This document shows positions 1 to 8,400 of a stretch of DNA of 10,801 bases, piece after piece. Origin of the DNA: an uncultured Bacteroidales bacterium (GTDB lineage: Bacteria; Bacteroidota; Bacteroidia; Bacteroidales; Bacteroidaceae); contig CALCYA010000025.1 of assembly GCA_937906165.1 (NCBI GenBank), positions 1 to 10,801 of the forward strand, given 5' to 3'. A program made the translations under genes and the position numbers. Position 1 is the stretch's first letter. Each line of letters begins with the position of its first letter. Below the pieces are notes generated by a model. That model worked only from the letters and a program-made list of their open reading frames with translations. It was not told the origin of the DNA and did not search any database.

Positions 1-40
1 TGTTACTCTCTTTTCCTAAATCACTCAACTTTTTGCTTAG

Positions 41-61
41 CCCCCTAGAATTTGCAGGTGA
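41..61 (+). repeat. Left arm of a 21-bp inverted repeat bracketing the window
   Basis: The sequence CCCCCTA-GAA-TTTGCAGGTGA here matches the reverse complement of 10749-10769 (CCCCCTA-TAG-TTTGCAGGTGA) at 19 of 21 positions; both mismatches fall in the central triplet. The flanks do not match, and I see no target-site duplication outside the arms. The core TA-nnn-TTTG resembles a Bacteroidetes -7 promoter box with one extra spacer base, so each arm could be an inward-reading promoter or regulator site rather than a mobile-element end. The match is too long to be chance; its role is unknown. Confidence 0.7.
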
Positions 62-135
62 GCCCGAATTCCTCCAACAATCATGTGTTGCCAATATTTT
101 AATAATAAATATATATAAAAGTTAATTATTTTATG

Positions 136-143
136 TAGATTTG
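136..143 (+). promoter_or_regulatory. Possible -7 promoter box (TAGATTTG) for the upstream structured RNA
   Basis: TAGATTTG fits the Bacteroidetes TAnnTTTG -7 consensus exactly and follows a very AT-rich stretch (about 96-135). No clear TTG -33 element lies 19-21 bases upstream, so this is only a candidate. Transcription from it would start near 150 and run through the structured region to the terminator at 355-386. Confidence 0.4.
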
Positions 144-149
144 CAAAGA

Positions 150-386
150 ATACACCCTTGTAGGTGAAGACATAAATATAAAGTGCATTAGCTTTACTAT
201 CTTACTGATGGGAGCATTTTGCTCCGGCAGGGCTGGCCCTTGTCAAACTTGGCGGTTAAATCAAAGGAAGATTAGTAGCAAAGTTGATGCCCGCGCTGTA
301 TGCGGCGTGGGCAACTTGCTTATCTATCTTCCAGGTAACGCCAAGACCTCATCAGTGGATAATGTTAAGTTGTCCACGTTTTTTTT
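150..386 (+). ncRNA. Structured RNA or transcribed leader with a long rod hairpin and terminator, family not recognised
   Basis: The + strand folds into several local hairpins: CACC 153-156/GGTG 163-166; GGAGC 211-215/GCTCC 221-225; AGGG 229-232/CCCT 237-240. These are followed by a rod spanning 248-345. Its helices, from outside in, are CTTGGCG 248-254/CGCCAAG 339-345, TTA 256-258/TAA 336-338, GGAAGAT 266-272/ATCTTCC 326-332, AGCAA 277-281/TTGCT 316-320, GTTG 283-286/CAAC 312-315 and CCCGCGCTG 290-298/CGGCGTGGG 303-311, capped by a TATG loop. Extra unpaired bases sit mainly on the 5' side. An intrinsic terminator follows at once. It could be a free small RNA or an attenuator leader for the hydrolase gene starting 127 bases further on. 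The 62-codon ORF across it has no recognisable protein features. The 5' end is estimated from the -7 box. Confidence 0.6.
355..386 (+). terminator. Intrinsic terminator ending the upstream structured RNA
   Basis: GTGGATAA (355-362) pairs with TTGTCCAC (370-377), eight pairs including one G-U, around a 7-base loop. G378 and then eight T's (379-386) follow. This is a textbook Rho-independent terminator on the + strand. It either ends a separate RNA or attenuates read-through into the hydrolase gene at 514. Confidence 0.8.
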
Positions 387-513
387 GTCCCTATAGATGG
401 GGTGCAATACAACAAGATATATAAGGCCTTAAGCCTGCAATTTGTTTGTTGCCAAACTGTAATTTGTCATTAATCAAATGAATTTATATTACTAACCTTA
501 AAATGTTTTACCC

Positions 514-3500
514 ATGAAGAAGATTTTTTCTTTATTGTTGGCAGCTCTGTTCGTCTCGACACAGGCATACGCCGACAAGGTAGTCGCTTCGACAACATTG
601 CCTTCTGAGGGCAAGCCGGAGCATGTCTACTCAATGGTGAACGGTAATGGTGCCTATGTGGGCCCGACTACCGCACCGGCAACAGATGTGAATGGTCTCT
701 TCGCCTTCTATGCTGTAGATGGTGTTGACGGCGCATATTACATCTACAGTTACAACGCAGAGCAGTGGCTTGGCTATACAAAGGCTGCCAACTACTCATC
801 AAAGAAGGGTTTTGTTACTATGTCTGATGCAAAGGTTGAAGGCGCTTATTTCAAAGTCAACAACTATGCCGACGACAACTATGAGATTGCTCCTTACACA
901 ACAGGTGGCAATGCTGCTTCTATCTATCTCAACTACTACCAGGGTGTAAGTGCCAATGCAGGTACAACACTCGGCCTCTGGACCGACAATGGTGCAAAGG
1001 ATGCCGGTAGCCGTTACACATTCGCGGAGTTCGTGATAGTTGAGCGCACTTATACTATCAGTGTTCCTGAGGGTGTTACAATCACTATTGACGGCAAGGA
1101 GTATTCCGATGGCTCTACAATCACAGTTGAGGGCTCACTCGACAAGGGCAAGGTTGCTGTTTCTGCACCTGAGGGCAAGTTCGCAGTGGTTTCTATCGAC
1201 GATGTAAACAACACTATCACAGTAAATGTTGCTACACTTCCCGTACAGGCCGATAGCGAGCCTTATGTGAATGCTTGGGTATATCCTAAACAGCAGGACA
1301 ACGTAGGTGCTGCAAAGATGGATGAGGCCGACGGCGTTTATACACTCAGCAACAATGTCCTCGCTGCAAGCTATATGAAGGTGGGTGATGCTCTCTACTT
1401 TGCAGGTTCAAACGCGATGAATCTTGTTGCAGGTACAGAGCCTTTCACAGTTGCTTTCGGCAGCGGTGACAATGTTCCGGCTTCGGCTATGACACTCAAG
1501 AGTGTGGAGACTGAGACTCTTGCTGCAGATGCATCGGCAATTGGCGGTGCTGAGCACTTCGCAGGTGTACAGTTGGTCGCAAACTACGAGTACACATACA
1601 AGGAGACAAAGATTGAGATTGTTTGGCGTGCAGTATTGCGCGACGGTAGCCACTACCTGCGCACAGAGATGGAACTGACAGGAGTTGACGCTGTCGACAT
1701 GTACAACATTATTCCAATGATTTACAATGTTGACACAGAGGCTGCAGGTTCTGCTCCAAGAGTTGTGGGTAACACACGTGGCGCTGTGCTCATGAGCGAC
1801 AAGATCTTTGCCGGTCTTGAGACTCCTACAGCATACAATACAGTCGGCGAGGCTACAGGCGATGTTGACCCATGGGAGCTTGCAGACACAAAGAGTGCTT
1901 CTCTCACAGCATCTTCTTGGACACAGGTTGCTGCAGCTGATGTTCCAAAGCGCGTTGAGGAGGCCACTGGCGCAAACTATCCTAACGTCTACGCATATGA
2001 TATGGAGAACGTTGCCTTGAAGGAGGGCCAGAAGGTTGAGATTGAGGTTAAGTATACAGGCGGTAACCACCGTCTGAACTTCGGCGGTGCCGTTTTGCTT
2101 GCTTCAAACGGCGATATTGCAGCTGTAGACTACCATAGCGGTTATTCCGGCGGCCAGCACAGCAACAATACATTTACATATACCGTTCCTTTTGACGGCA
2201 CATTCGCTCTCCGCGTATTTGTTGAGGACAAGACCGAGTCTATCGATGCTTCAAGTACAATGACTGTGAAGATTTACAATGCCAAGGAGGGTGTTGTCGT
2301 AAACACAGCAATCGTAGGTATCCAGGGTCTCTGGAGCCGTAACACTACACTTGCTGCAGGTGACACATGGAAGGTTGCCGCAGTTGTAGGTCTTGTTGCA
2401 CAGGACGGAACACAGAGCAAGGAGAATATCCGTGAGACACAGAAGCGCCGTTCATTCCTTGCTTACAGCGAGCGCGAGCGTGCAGTGCCCTGGAGAACAT
2501 TCCCACACTACAACAGCTGGTACGAGCTCAATATCAACCGCAACAATGCGGCACCTGGTCAGGAGCATACCAACTTTACAGCTGAAGATATTCTTGGCGT
2601 GATGGAGCAGTGGAAGGAAAATTATTTTGACAAGTACGGAGAGGGCATTGCAGCTTTTGTAATCGATGACGGTTGGGACAACTACGGTCCTTGGACATTC
2701 CACAGCGGTTTCCCCAATGAGATGCGCGATATGTCTGTATTGGCCAAGGAGATGAACGCCGGTATAGGTGCTTGGTTGGGCCCTGTAGGCGGCTATGGTC
2801 AGAGCGGAAACTATCGCCGCCAGTACTGGAGCGGCAAGGGTGGCATGCAGCTCTCTAACCCTGCTTACTATGAGACATACCTTGCTGCTGCAAACAACCT
2901 GGTATGTCAGCAGGATGGTGTGGAAGGCTTCAATCCCGAGACTGACAATTATGTATTCTTCAAGTTCGACGGTATCTCAGGCCAGTTCTCTGCTGTAGGT
3001 CCCGATGCCGGCGATACAGGTAACGAGAATGCCGAGGGCATTATCCGTCTTGAGCAGTACGTTCGTGAGAACATGCGCGAGGATATCTTCTTCAACACTA
3101 CAGTAGGTACATGGGCTTCTCCATTCTGGTATCAGATTTCAGATGCTACATGGCGTCAGGAGAATGACCACGACCGTATCGGTAACAACAGCATCAACCG
3201 TGAGAACTGGATTACATACCGTGACCGTCTGGTTTACCAGAACTATGTACAGAATTCTCCGATCTGCCCGATCAACACATTGATGACCCACGGATTCATC
3301 CTTTCAGTAGATGGTCCTCCAGCAAGTGATTCAAGAGATTACAATGCTGTTCTCCGTGAGCTCCGTTGTGCATTCGTCTGCGGTTCGGGAATTGTAGAGC
3401 TTTACACCAACTGCAGTCTTATGAACAGTATCAACGGCGGTAAGCTTTGGGAGGATGTTGCAGAGTGCGTAGCATGGCAGAAGAAGAATGCCGATGTATT

Positions 3501-5133
3501 GCCCGATGCTCACTGGGTAGGCGGCAATCCATGGAACGGAAGCAAACAGGAGATTTACGGTTGGGCTTCCTGGAACGGTGCCAAGGCAACTCTTGCTCTC
3601 CGCAATGGTGGAAACAACGCCCAGACATATACATTCACACTGCGTGAGGCTTTTGAGATTCCTGCAAACATCACAGGTGCAATCATCCTCAACAAGTCAT
3701 TCAAGGTGCAGGATGCTCTTGAGGGCTTGACAGAGGGCGCTGCAATCGACATCGACCAGCAGTTGACAGTTACTCTTCCCGGTAGCACTGTATTTGCATT
3801 CGACGGTATCAATGCCGACGCTTCACAGGTCCCTTTTGAGGTGTTGAGCTACAGCCCTGTAAAAGATGAGGCTATCAGTACAGTACGCCTTAACTTCAAC
3901 TATGATGTGAAGACTGTAGAGGGTGCTGAGGCTGCTGTTGCTCTTTATGACGAGGCAAAGGAGAATGTCGTTTCAGAGGCTACATACGTTGTAGAGGGTA
4001 GCGTCGTTACAGTTACTCTTGCAAATGCAGTGAGCACTCCGGGCAACTATTTCCTGGTTATTCCCGAGGGCCTCTTCGTCCGCTCTAACGACGACAAGGC
4101 TTTCTCTGGCGAGTTTGCAATTACAGTTGTTGCTCCAGAGCCAATAAAAATTGCGTCTGTTTCTCCAAGCGAGGACATCTATTCTCTCTCTATAATAGAG
4201 GTGGAGTTCAGCAAGGAGGTGGTTGATGCAGCTGCAGGTGCTGAGGTCGTCCTCAACAATGCTGCCGGTGAGAAGGTTTCTTCAGCTTCATACAGCGTTG
4301 CCGAGAAGGTTCTTACAGTGACTCTTGCCCAGGAGGTTACCACTCCGGGCGAGTACACTCTCGTTATCCCTGAGGGTGTTGTAAAGGGCGCTGCTGTAGG
4401 TGATTCTTTCAGCGGTTCTGTAACTCTTGTTGTTGAGGAGTTTGATGTTTATGAGCCTACATACAATGGAGACAGAACAAACACAGGCCGTGTAATCCGT
4501 GCCATCACTCTTACAGCTGCTTCCGGCGAGAACAGCTATACTCTCACAGATGATGAGCAGGCACAGGATTACACCGACGCCACAGCTGTTGCTGTGTTCC
4601 TGGTCGAGCCAGGCGAAGAACTCACAATTTCATTCGACAAGATCGGTTCATGGATACATCAGTTTGTGTTCATAGACTTTGACGGTGACGGCTTCACAGC
4701 AGGCATTGCCGAGGGTAGCGAATGGGCTCCTGCGGAGGACCTTGTTGCTTACTCATTCTACAACAACGACGGTGCAAGTGACGAGAGTGGCTGGAACAGT
4801 GTAGGTACTGTGATTACAGGAAACAACCGTAATACTCCCGAGGTTCCTGCATTTAAGGCTCCTGAGACAGCCGGTACATACCGTATGCGCGTTAAGCAGG
4901 ACTGGTGTAACATTGACCCCGCCGGTGATGCAGACGGCAAGTTCGGTGACTTCAAGCAGAACGGTGGCCAGATCATCGACGTAATGCTTGAAGTGGCTAT
5001 TCCCATTGGAATCCTGAATGTAAATTCAGATTCAGCAGTCAAGGGTACCTATGATGTCCATGGCCGCAAGATTGAGCAGATTACGGCTCCCGGCCTTTAC
5101 ATTGTCAACGGCAAAAAGGTACTTGTAAAGTAA
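514..5133 (+). CDS. Secreted multidomain GH36-like (clan GH-D) alpha-glycosidase with type IX sorting tail
   Basis: Likely an exported retaining alpha-galactosidase or alpha-N-acetylgalactosaminidase-type enzyme. Residues 1-20 are a signal peptide (cut after AYA). About 22-175 look like a ricin-type beta-trefoil, and 176-245 form a small beta domain. The catalytic part runs from about 250 to 1105, with an extra beta-sandwich-like insert near 455-595. Its barrel carries NSWYE (667-671), IDDGWD (D718, D719, D722), FKFDG (D819, probable nucleophile by analogy with the GH36 KWD motif) and SDATWRQENDHD (D877-D887, probably holding the acid/base). Two tandem Ig-like repeats follow (about 1108-1206 and 1211-1308), then a GEVED-like domain (about 1317-1493) with a DFDGDGF calcium-type loop. 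The last 29 residues (GTYDVHGRKIEQ…VLVK) match Por/type IX sorting domains. The start is chosen because the signal peptide begins there; no Shine-Dalgarno is visible. Codons are C-rich and more biased than in the next gene. The fold assignment is fairly secure; the exact substrate is not. Confidence 0.8.
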   Translation: MKKIFSLLLAALFVSTQAYADKVVASTTLPSEGKPEHVYSMVNGNGAYVGPTTAPATDVNGLFAFYAVDGVDGAYYIYSYNAEQWLGYTKAANYSSKKGFVTMSDAKVEGAYFKVNNYADDNYEIAPYTTGGNAASIYLNYYQGVSANAGTTLGLWTDNGAKDAGSRYTFAEFVIVERTYTISVPEGVTITIDGKEYSDGSTITVEGSLDKGKVAVSAPEGKFAVVSIDDVNNTITVNVATLPVQADSEPYVNAWVYPKQQDNVGAAKMDEADGVYTLSNNVLAASYMKVGDALYFAGSNAMNLVAGTEPFTVAFGSGDNVPASAMTLKSVETETLAADASAIGGAEHFAGVQLVANYEYTYKETKIEIVWRAVLRDGSHYLRTEMELTGVDAVDMYNIIPMIYNVDTEAAGSAPRVVGNTRGAVLMSDKIFAGLETPTAYNTVGEATGDVDPWELADTKSASLTASSWTQVAAADVPKRVEEATGANYPNVYAYDMENVALKEGQKVEIEVKYTGGNHRLNFGGAVLLASNGDIAAVDYHSGYSGGQHSNNTFTYTVPFDGTFALRVFVEDKTESIDASSTMTVKIYNAKEGVVVNTAIVGIQGLWSRNTTLAAGDTWKVAAVVGLVAQDGTQSKENIRETQKRRSFLAYSERERAVPWRTFPHYNSWYELNINRNNAAPGQEHTNFTAEDILGVMEQWKENYFDKYGEGIAAFVIDDGWDNYGPWTFHSGFPNEMRDMSVLAKEMNAGIGAWLGPVGGYGQSGNYRRQYWSGKGGMQLSNPAYYETYLAAANNLVCQQDGVEGFNPETDNYVFFKFDGISGQFSAVGPDAGDTGNENAEGIIRLEQYVRENMREDIFFNTTVGTWASPFWYQISDATWRQENDHDRIGNNSINRENWITYRDRLVYQNYVQNSPICPINTLMTHGFILSVDGPPASDSRDYNAVLRELRCAFVCGSGIVELYTNCSLMNSINGGKLWEDVAECVAWQKKNADVLPDAHWVGGNPWNGSKQEIYGWASWNGAKATLALRNGGNNAQTYTFTLREAFEIPANITGAIILNKSFKVQDALEGLTEGAAIDIDQQLTVTLPGSTVFAFDGINADASQVPFEVLSYSPVKDEAISTVRLNFNYDVKTVEGAEAAVALYDEAKENVVSEATYVVEGSVVTVTLANAVSTPGNYFLVIPEGLFVRSNDDKAFSGEFAITVVAPEPIKIASVSPSEDIYSLSIIEVEFSKEVVDAAAGAEVVLNNAAGEKVSSASYSVAEKVLTVTLAQEVTTPGEYTLVIPEGVVKGAAVGDSFSGSVTLVVEEFDVYEPTYNGDRTNTGRVIRAITLTAASGENSYTLTDDEQAQDYTDATAVAVFLVEPGEELTISFDKIGSWIHQFVFIDFDGDGFTAGIAEGSEWAPAEDLVAYSFYNNDGASDESGWNSVGTVITGNNRNTPEVPAFKAPETAGTYRMRVKQDWCNIDPAGDADGKFGDFKQNGGQIIDVMLEVAIPIGILNVNSDSAVKGTYDVHGRKIEQITAPGLYIVNGKKVLVK
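4678..4982 (+). repeat. 305-bp tract ~97% identical to 8617-8921 (GEVED-like domain), copy 1
   Basis: This part of the first hydrolase gene (residues about 1389-1490) aligns without gaps to 8617-8921 at a constant offset of 3939. I count 9 mismatches in 305 bases. Immediately upstream (4471-4677) the two genes are visibly more diverged, and downstream they diverge sharply as well. The tract therefore looks like a recent gene-conversion or module-exchange patch rather than an old duplication with even divergence. Confidence 0.9.
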
Positions 5134-5388
5134 CTTTTTGCTATCGGCGAGCTTTTCAGTGATTGGTCGCACGCAGCACCGGTGTAACTGGTGCCGTGCG
5201 GGTCACGAAAGGAAAGCGAGCCAACGGCAATAAGATACCAAAAAGGTACTTGTAAAGTAACTTTTTGCTGTCGGCGAGTTTTTCAGTGATTAGTCGCACG
5301 CAGCACCGGTGTAACTGGTGCCGTGCGGGTCACGAAAGGAAAGCGAGTCCAATGGCTATAAAATACCAAAAAGGTACTTGTAAAATAG
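5113..5388 (+). repeat. Tandem repeat of the hydrolase gene 3' end plus a hairpin element (127 + 128 bp + partial third copy)
   Basis: Unit 1 (5113-5239) starts inside the hydrolase gene at the codons for KKVLVK-stop. Unit 2 (5240-5367) repeats it with 6 substitutions and one inserted T. A partial third unit (5368-5388) again reads KKVLVK-stop, but ending AAA TAG instead of AAG TAA. Each full unit has a perfectly conserved hairpin: CGCACG 5168-5173/CGTGCG 5195-5200, a CA bulge, then GCACCGG 5176-5182/CTGGTGC 5188-5194 with loop TGTAA; the second copy lies at +127. TTTC…GTGA/TCAC…GAAA bases around it could extend the stem. All differences lie outside the core. The downstream KKVLVK copies follow in-frame stops, so they are not translated as part of the enzyme. 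Confidence 0.9.
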
Positions 5389-5427
5389 TTGGATGATGTA
5401 GTCCAGTCTATATCGTAAAATAATCAT

Positions 5428-5477
5428 GAGCCGGTGTAATTGTGGGATACCATACATTATAACCGGCTCTATTTTGT
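5428..5477 (+). terminator. Large terminator-like hairpin between the two hydrolase genes
   Basis: GAGCCGGT (5428-5435) pairs perfectly with ACCGGCTC (5462-5469). The stem continues through GTAAT/ATTAT with one bulge, and the loop contains a further TGG-GATA-CCA mini-hairpin. TATTTTGT follows. It probably ends transcription of the first hydrolase gene. The T-run is only moderate and the next start codon is 22 bases away, so an anti-terminator or leader role for the downstream gene is possible. Confidence 0.65.
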
Positions 5478-5499
5478 ACTTGTGATGATTTGATTTTAT

Positions 5500-8400
5500 A
5501 TGAAAAGATTTTTTTTATCAATCTGTTGCTGTATATATACAATTCTGTCATTGGCGCAGACATTGCCATTGTTCTCTAATGATGGAACAGATAATTGGTA
5601 TTATATTGAGTTTGATATCAACTCGACAGTTATACAAGACATTGGTGTGGGACAGGAACTCCGTAATCGCGTGGCTGAAGAAGGAGAGGAGGGACAGCTT
5701 TGGAAATTCATAGGTGATGAGAATTCCTGTACTATAGTTTCAAAAACAGGACGTTACCTGTTTTATAATAACGAGAAAAACCGTTTTTATGCATCCGCTG
5801 ATGAAGCTACTATAATGAAGATGGTTGCTACATCGGCTGGCAAGTGGGAGTTGCAAATATATGACACTTCGCTTGCGCCGTCTGCTAACCCTGACGCAGT
5901 TGCCATTGTGATATATAATGGTAGCGGCATTGACCACTATCTTGACGTTTGGAAGCATGATTTCAATGCTTGTGCATTGAATTTTGTTATGGCTGAAGAT
6001 ATGGCTTTCACAACCCAGAATGCTCCTTCTCCAGTCCCGGAGGTAACAATCTCCGGCTCGAAAACAGCACCGGAAGAACTGTTGGCTTTATGGTATGATG
6101 CTCCTGCAACGAATTGGGTAAAGGAGGCTTTACCAATAGGAAATGGTGATATGGGTGCGATGATTTTTGGTGGTATAGCTCAGGACCGTGTACAATTCAA
6201 CCATAAGACACTGTGGAAAGGCTCATCAAGTGCTACAGATTTGGGTTCATATCTTGCATTCGGAGATTTGTATATAATAAACCGGAATGCCAAGATGGCT
6301 ACAGAGTATCGTAGAGAACTTGATCTGTCGAAGGCTGTTGTAAATGTGGAATATACATCGGATGATACAGAATATAAACGTGAGTACTTCTGCAGTAATC
6401 CGGATAATGTGATTGTAGTAAGATATACAGCTTTTGGCAATGAAACTCTTTCACTTGACTTGCAGTTTATTAATGCGCAGGGCTCCCGGGCTGTCTACAG
6501 TGCAGAAGGTGCTGTCTTTAGTGGTACTTTGGGAAACGGTATGAATTATCAGGCTGTTATGGCTGTTGATACTGACGGCGGTACTATAAACTATGATAAG
6601 CGTGCTGTAACTGTGGATGGTGCACATGAACTAATTGTTTATATTGCTTGTGGTACTGACTTTGACCCATCTTGCGATAATCATCTGACCGGTGATGCGG
6701 TGGCATTAGACAACTCGCTTCGAGAAGCCGTTGTTGCTGCAAAGAAGAAAGGTGTTGATGTTATCAAAACCGCTCACCAAACTGATTATCTCTCGTTGTT
6801 CGGGCGTTGTAGCTTTGAACTGTATGGTGCCGCAAATTCCCTGCCTACAAACCGATTGTTACAGAAAAACAATGCCGCATCTACAAAAATGGTAGATATG
6901 CTGATGTTTCAGTATGGACGATACTTGACTATAGCATCTTCACGCGGAATCCCTGTACCTTCCAATTTGCAAGGTATATGGAATAAAGACGGCAATGCTC
7001 AAAGTGATGCAGTGTGGGCTTCGGATATACATTCAAACATAAATGTACAGATGAACTATTGGCCTGTAGAACCTACCAATTTGAGTGAATGTCACATGCC
7101 TTTCCTTGATTATATAAAGAATGAGGCTTTACGTGCCAATGGCAGATGGACACAGAATGCACGCGACCTTGGTGTGAATAAGGGATGGGTTGTCAACACT
7201 GCCGGTAACATTTTTGGTGGTTCGAGCAGTTATAAGATTGGTAAGTATTCTGTTGCCAACGCATGGTATTGTACCCATTTATGGCAGCATTTTGCATACA
7301 CATGTGATACTACATTCCTTAAAGAACATGCTATGCCTCTTATGAAGAGTGCTTGTGAATTCTGGTTCGAGAGACTTGTGCCAGCTCAGAATGGTGATGG
7401 TTCGTTGGAGTGCCCTAATGAGTATTCGCCTGAACAAGGATTTGTACAGAATGCTACAGCGCATTCGCAACAACTTGTTACAATGCTTTTTGAACAGACT
7501 TTGCAGGCAATCGAGGTACTTGGCAACGATGCTGCGCTGTGTGATGAAGTTTTTGTTGCAACATTGCAGGATAAGTTGCAAAGGCTTGATAAAGGCTTGA
7601 GGATTGATGGTAAAGGTATGCTGCGTGAATGGAAATATCAGGAAAATACACCCAATATAGGTGCCGGAGAGAACTATTTTGCAAATGATGAACAGAATGT
7701 ATGGCAGTGTCATCGTCATACATCACATCTTATGGCACTCTATCCAGGTTTTGGTATTAGCAAGGGTATTGATGAGGATATATATGATGCAGCAATAGCA
7801 TCGCTTGATGATCGTGGTGATGTAGCGACCGGTTGGGCAAGAGCTTGGCGTATATCGTTATGGGCAAGGGCACGTGACAAGAAGCGGGTTTACAAGACAT
7901 TGAGAGGCTTTGCGCACCGTACATCAAATCTTAACTATGATTGGAGTGGGGGATTGTATGACAATATGTTAGATGCGCATGCGACCAGCGTCTTCCAGAT
8001 TGAGGGTAATTTCGGTGCTACTGCAGGTATTGCAGAAATGCTTTTGCAGAGCCGACCAGACTCTATCGTCCTTCTTCCGGCACTTCCGTTCGAGTGGCCC
8101 GAAGGTGCTGTCAGAGGGATGAAGTGTATTGGTAATTTTGAGGTGGAAATAGAATGGAAAGACAGGAGGCCTGTAACACTGCGTGTTGTGTCGCATAGCG
8201 GAATGCCGCTTACTTTGGCTTATCCTAAGATTTCAAAGGCTGTTTTTTCTGCAATGCGGGGTGACAATCCACAAGTGACATCAAATAACGACAACTCCGT
8301 CTCTCTTGAGACAATGAAAGGCGGTGCATATCTTTTTGATTTTTCCGAGTTGGAATGGGATGATGTTGCAGATGAGACTGTTGACTATGTCCCTACCAAT

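Noticed and set aside
248..345. Rod hairpin considered as an integron attC site, since GTTAAAT fits the GTTRRRY core
   Set aside because: The paired RYYYAAC core is absent in the required order and orientation, and there is no integrase or cassette array.
208..396. 62-codon ORF starting MGAFCSGRAG
   Set aside because: It runs straight through the rod hairpin and terminator, has no domain-like sequence and no ribosome-binding signal; the RNA structure explains the region better.
1408..2070. 220-codon antisense ORF (cysteine-rich) opposite the GH36-like gene
   Set aside because: Low-complexity Cys/Leu/Val composition typical of a shadow of a biased coding strand; no start signals or family features.
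4758..5042. Antisense ORF nearly repeated at 8697-9008 on the minus strand
   Set aside because: The similarity is only the mirror of the shared 305-bp tract; both are shadows of the GEVED-like coding sequence.
5509..5532. Lipoprotein signal in the GH95 enzyme (cysteines at residues 9-11)
   Set aside because: The hydrophobic stretch before the cysteines is too short for a lipobox, and a type I site (SLA|QT) plus a type IX sorting tail fit better.
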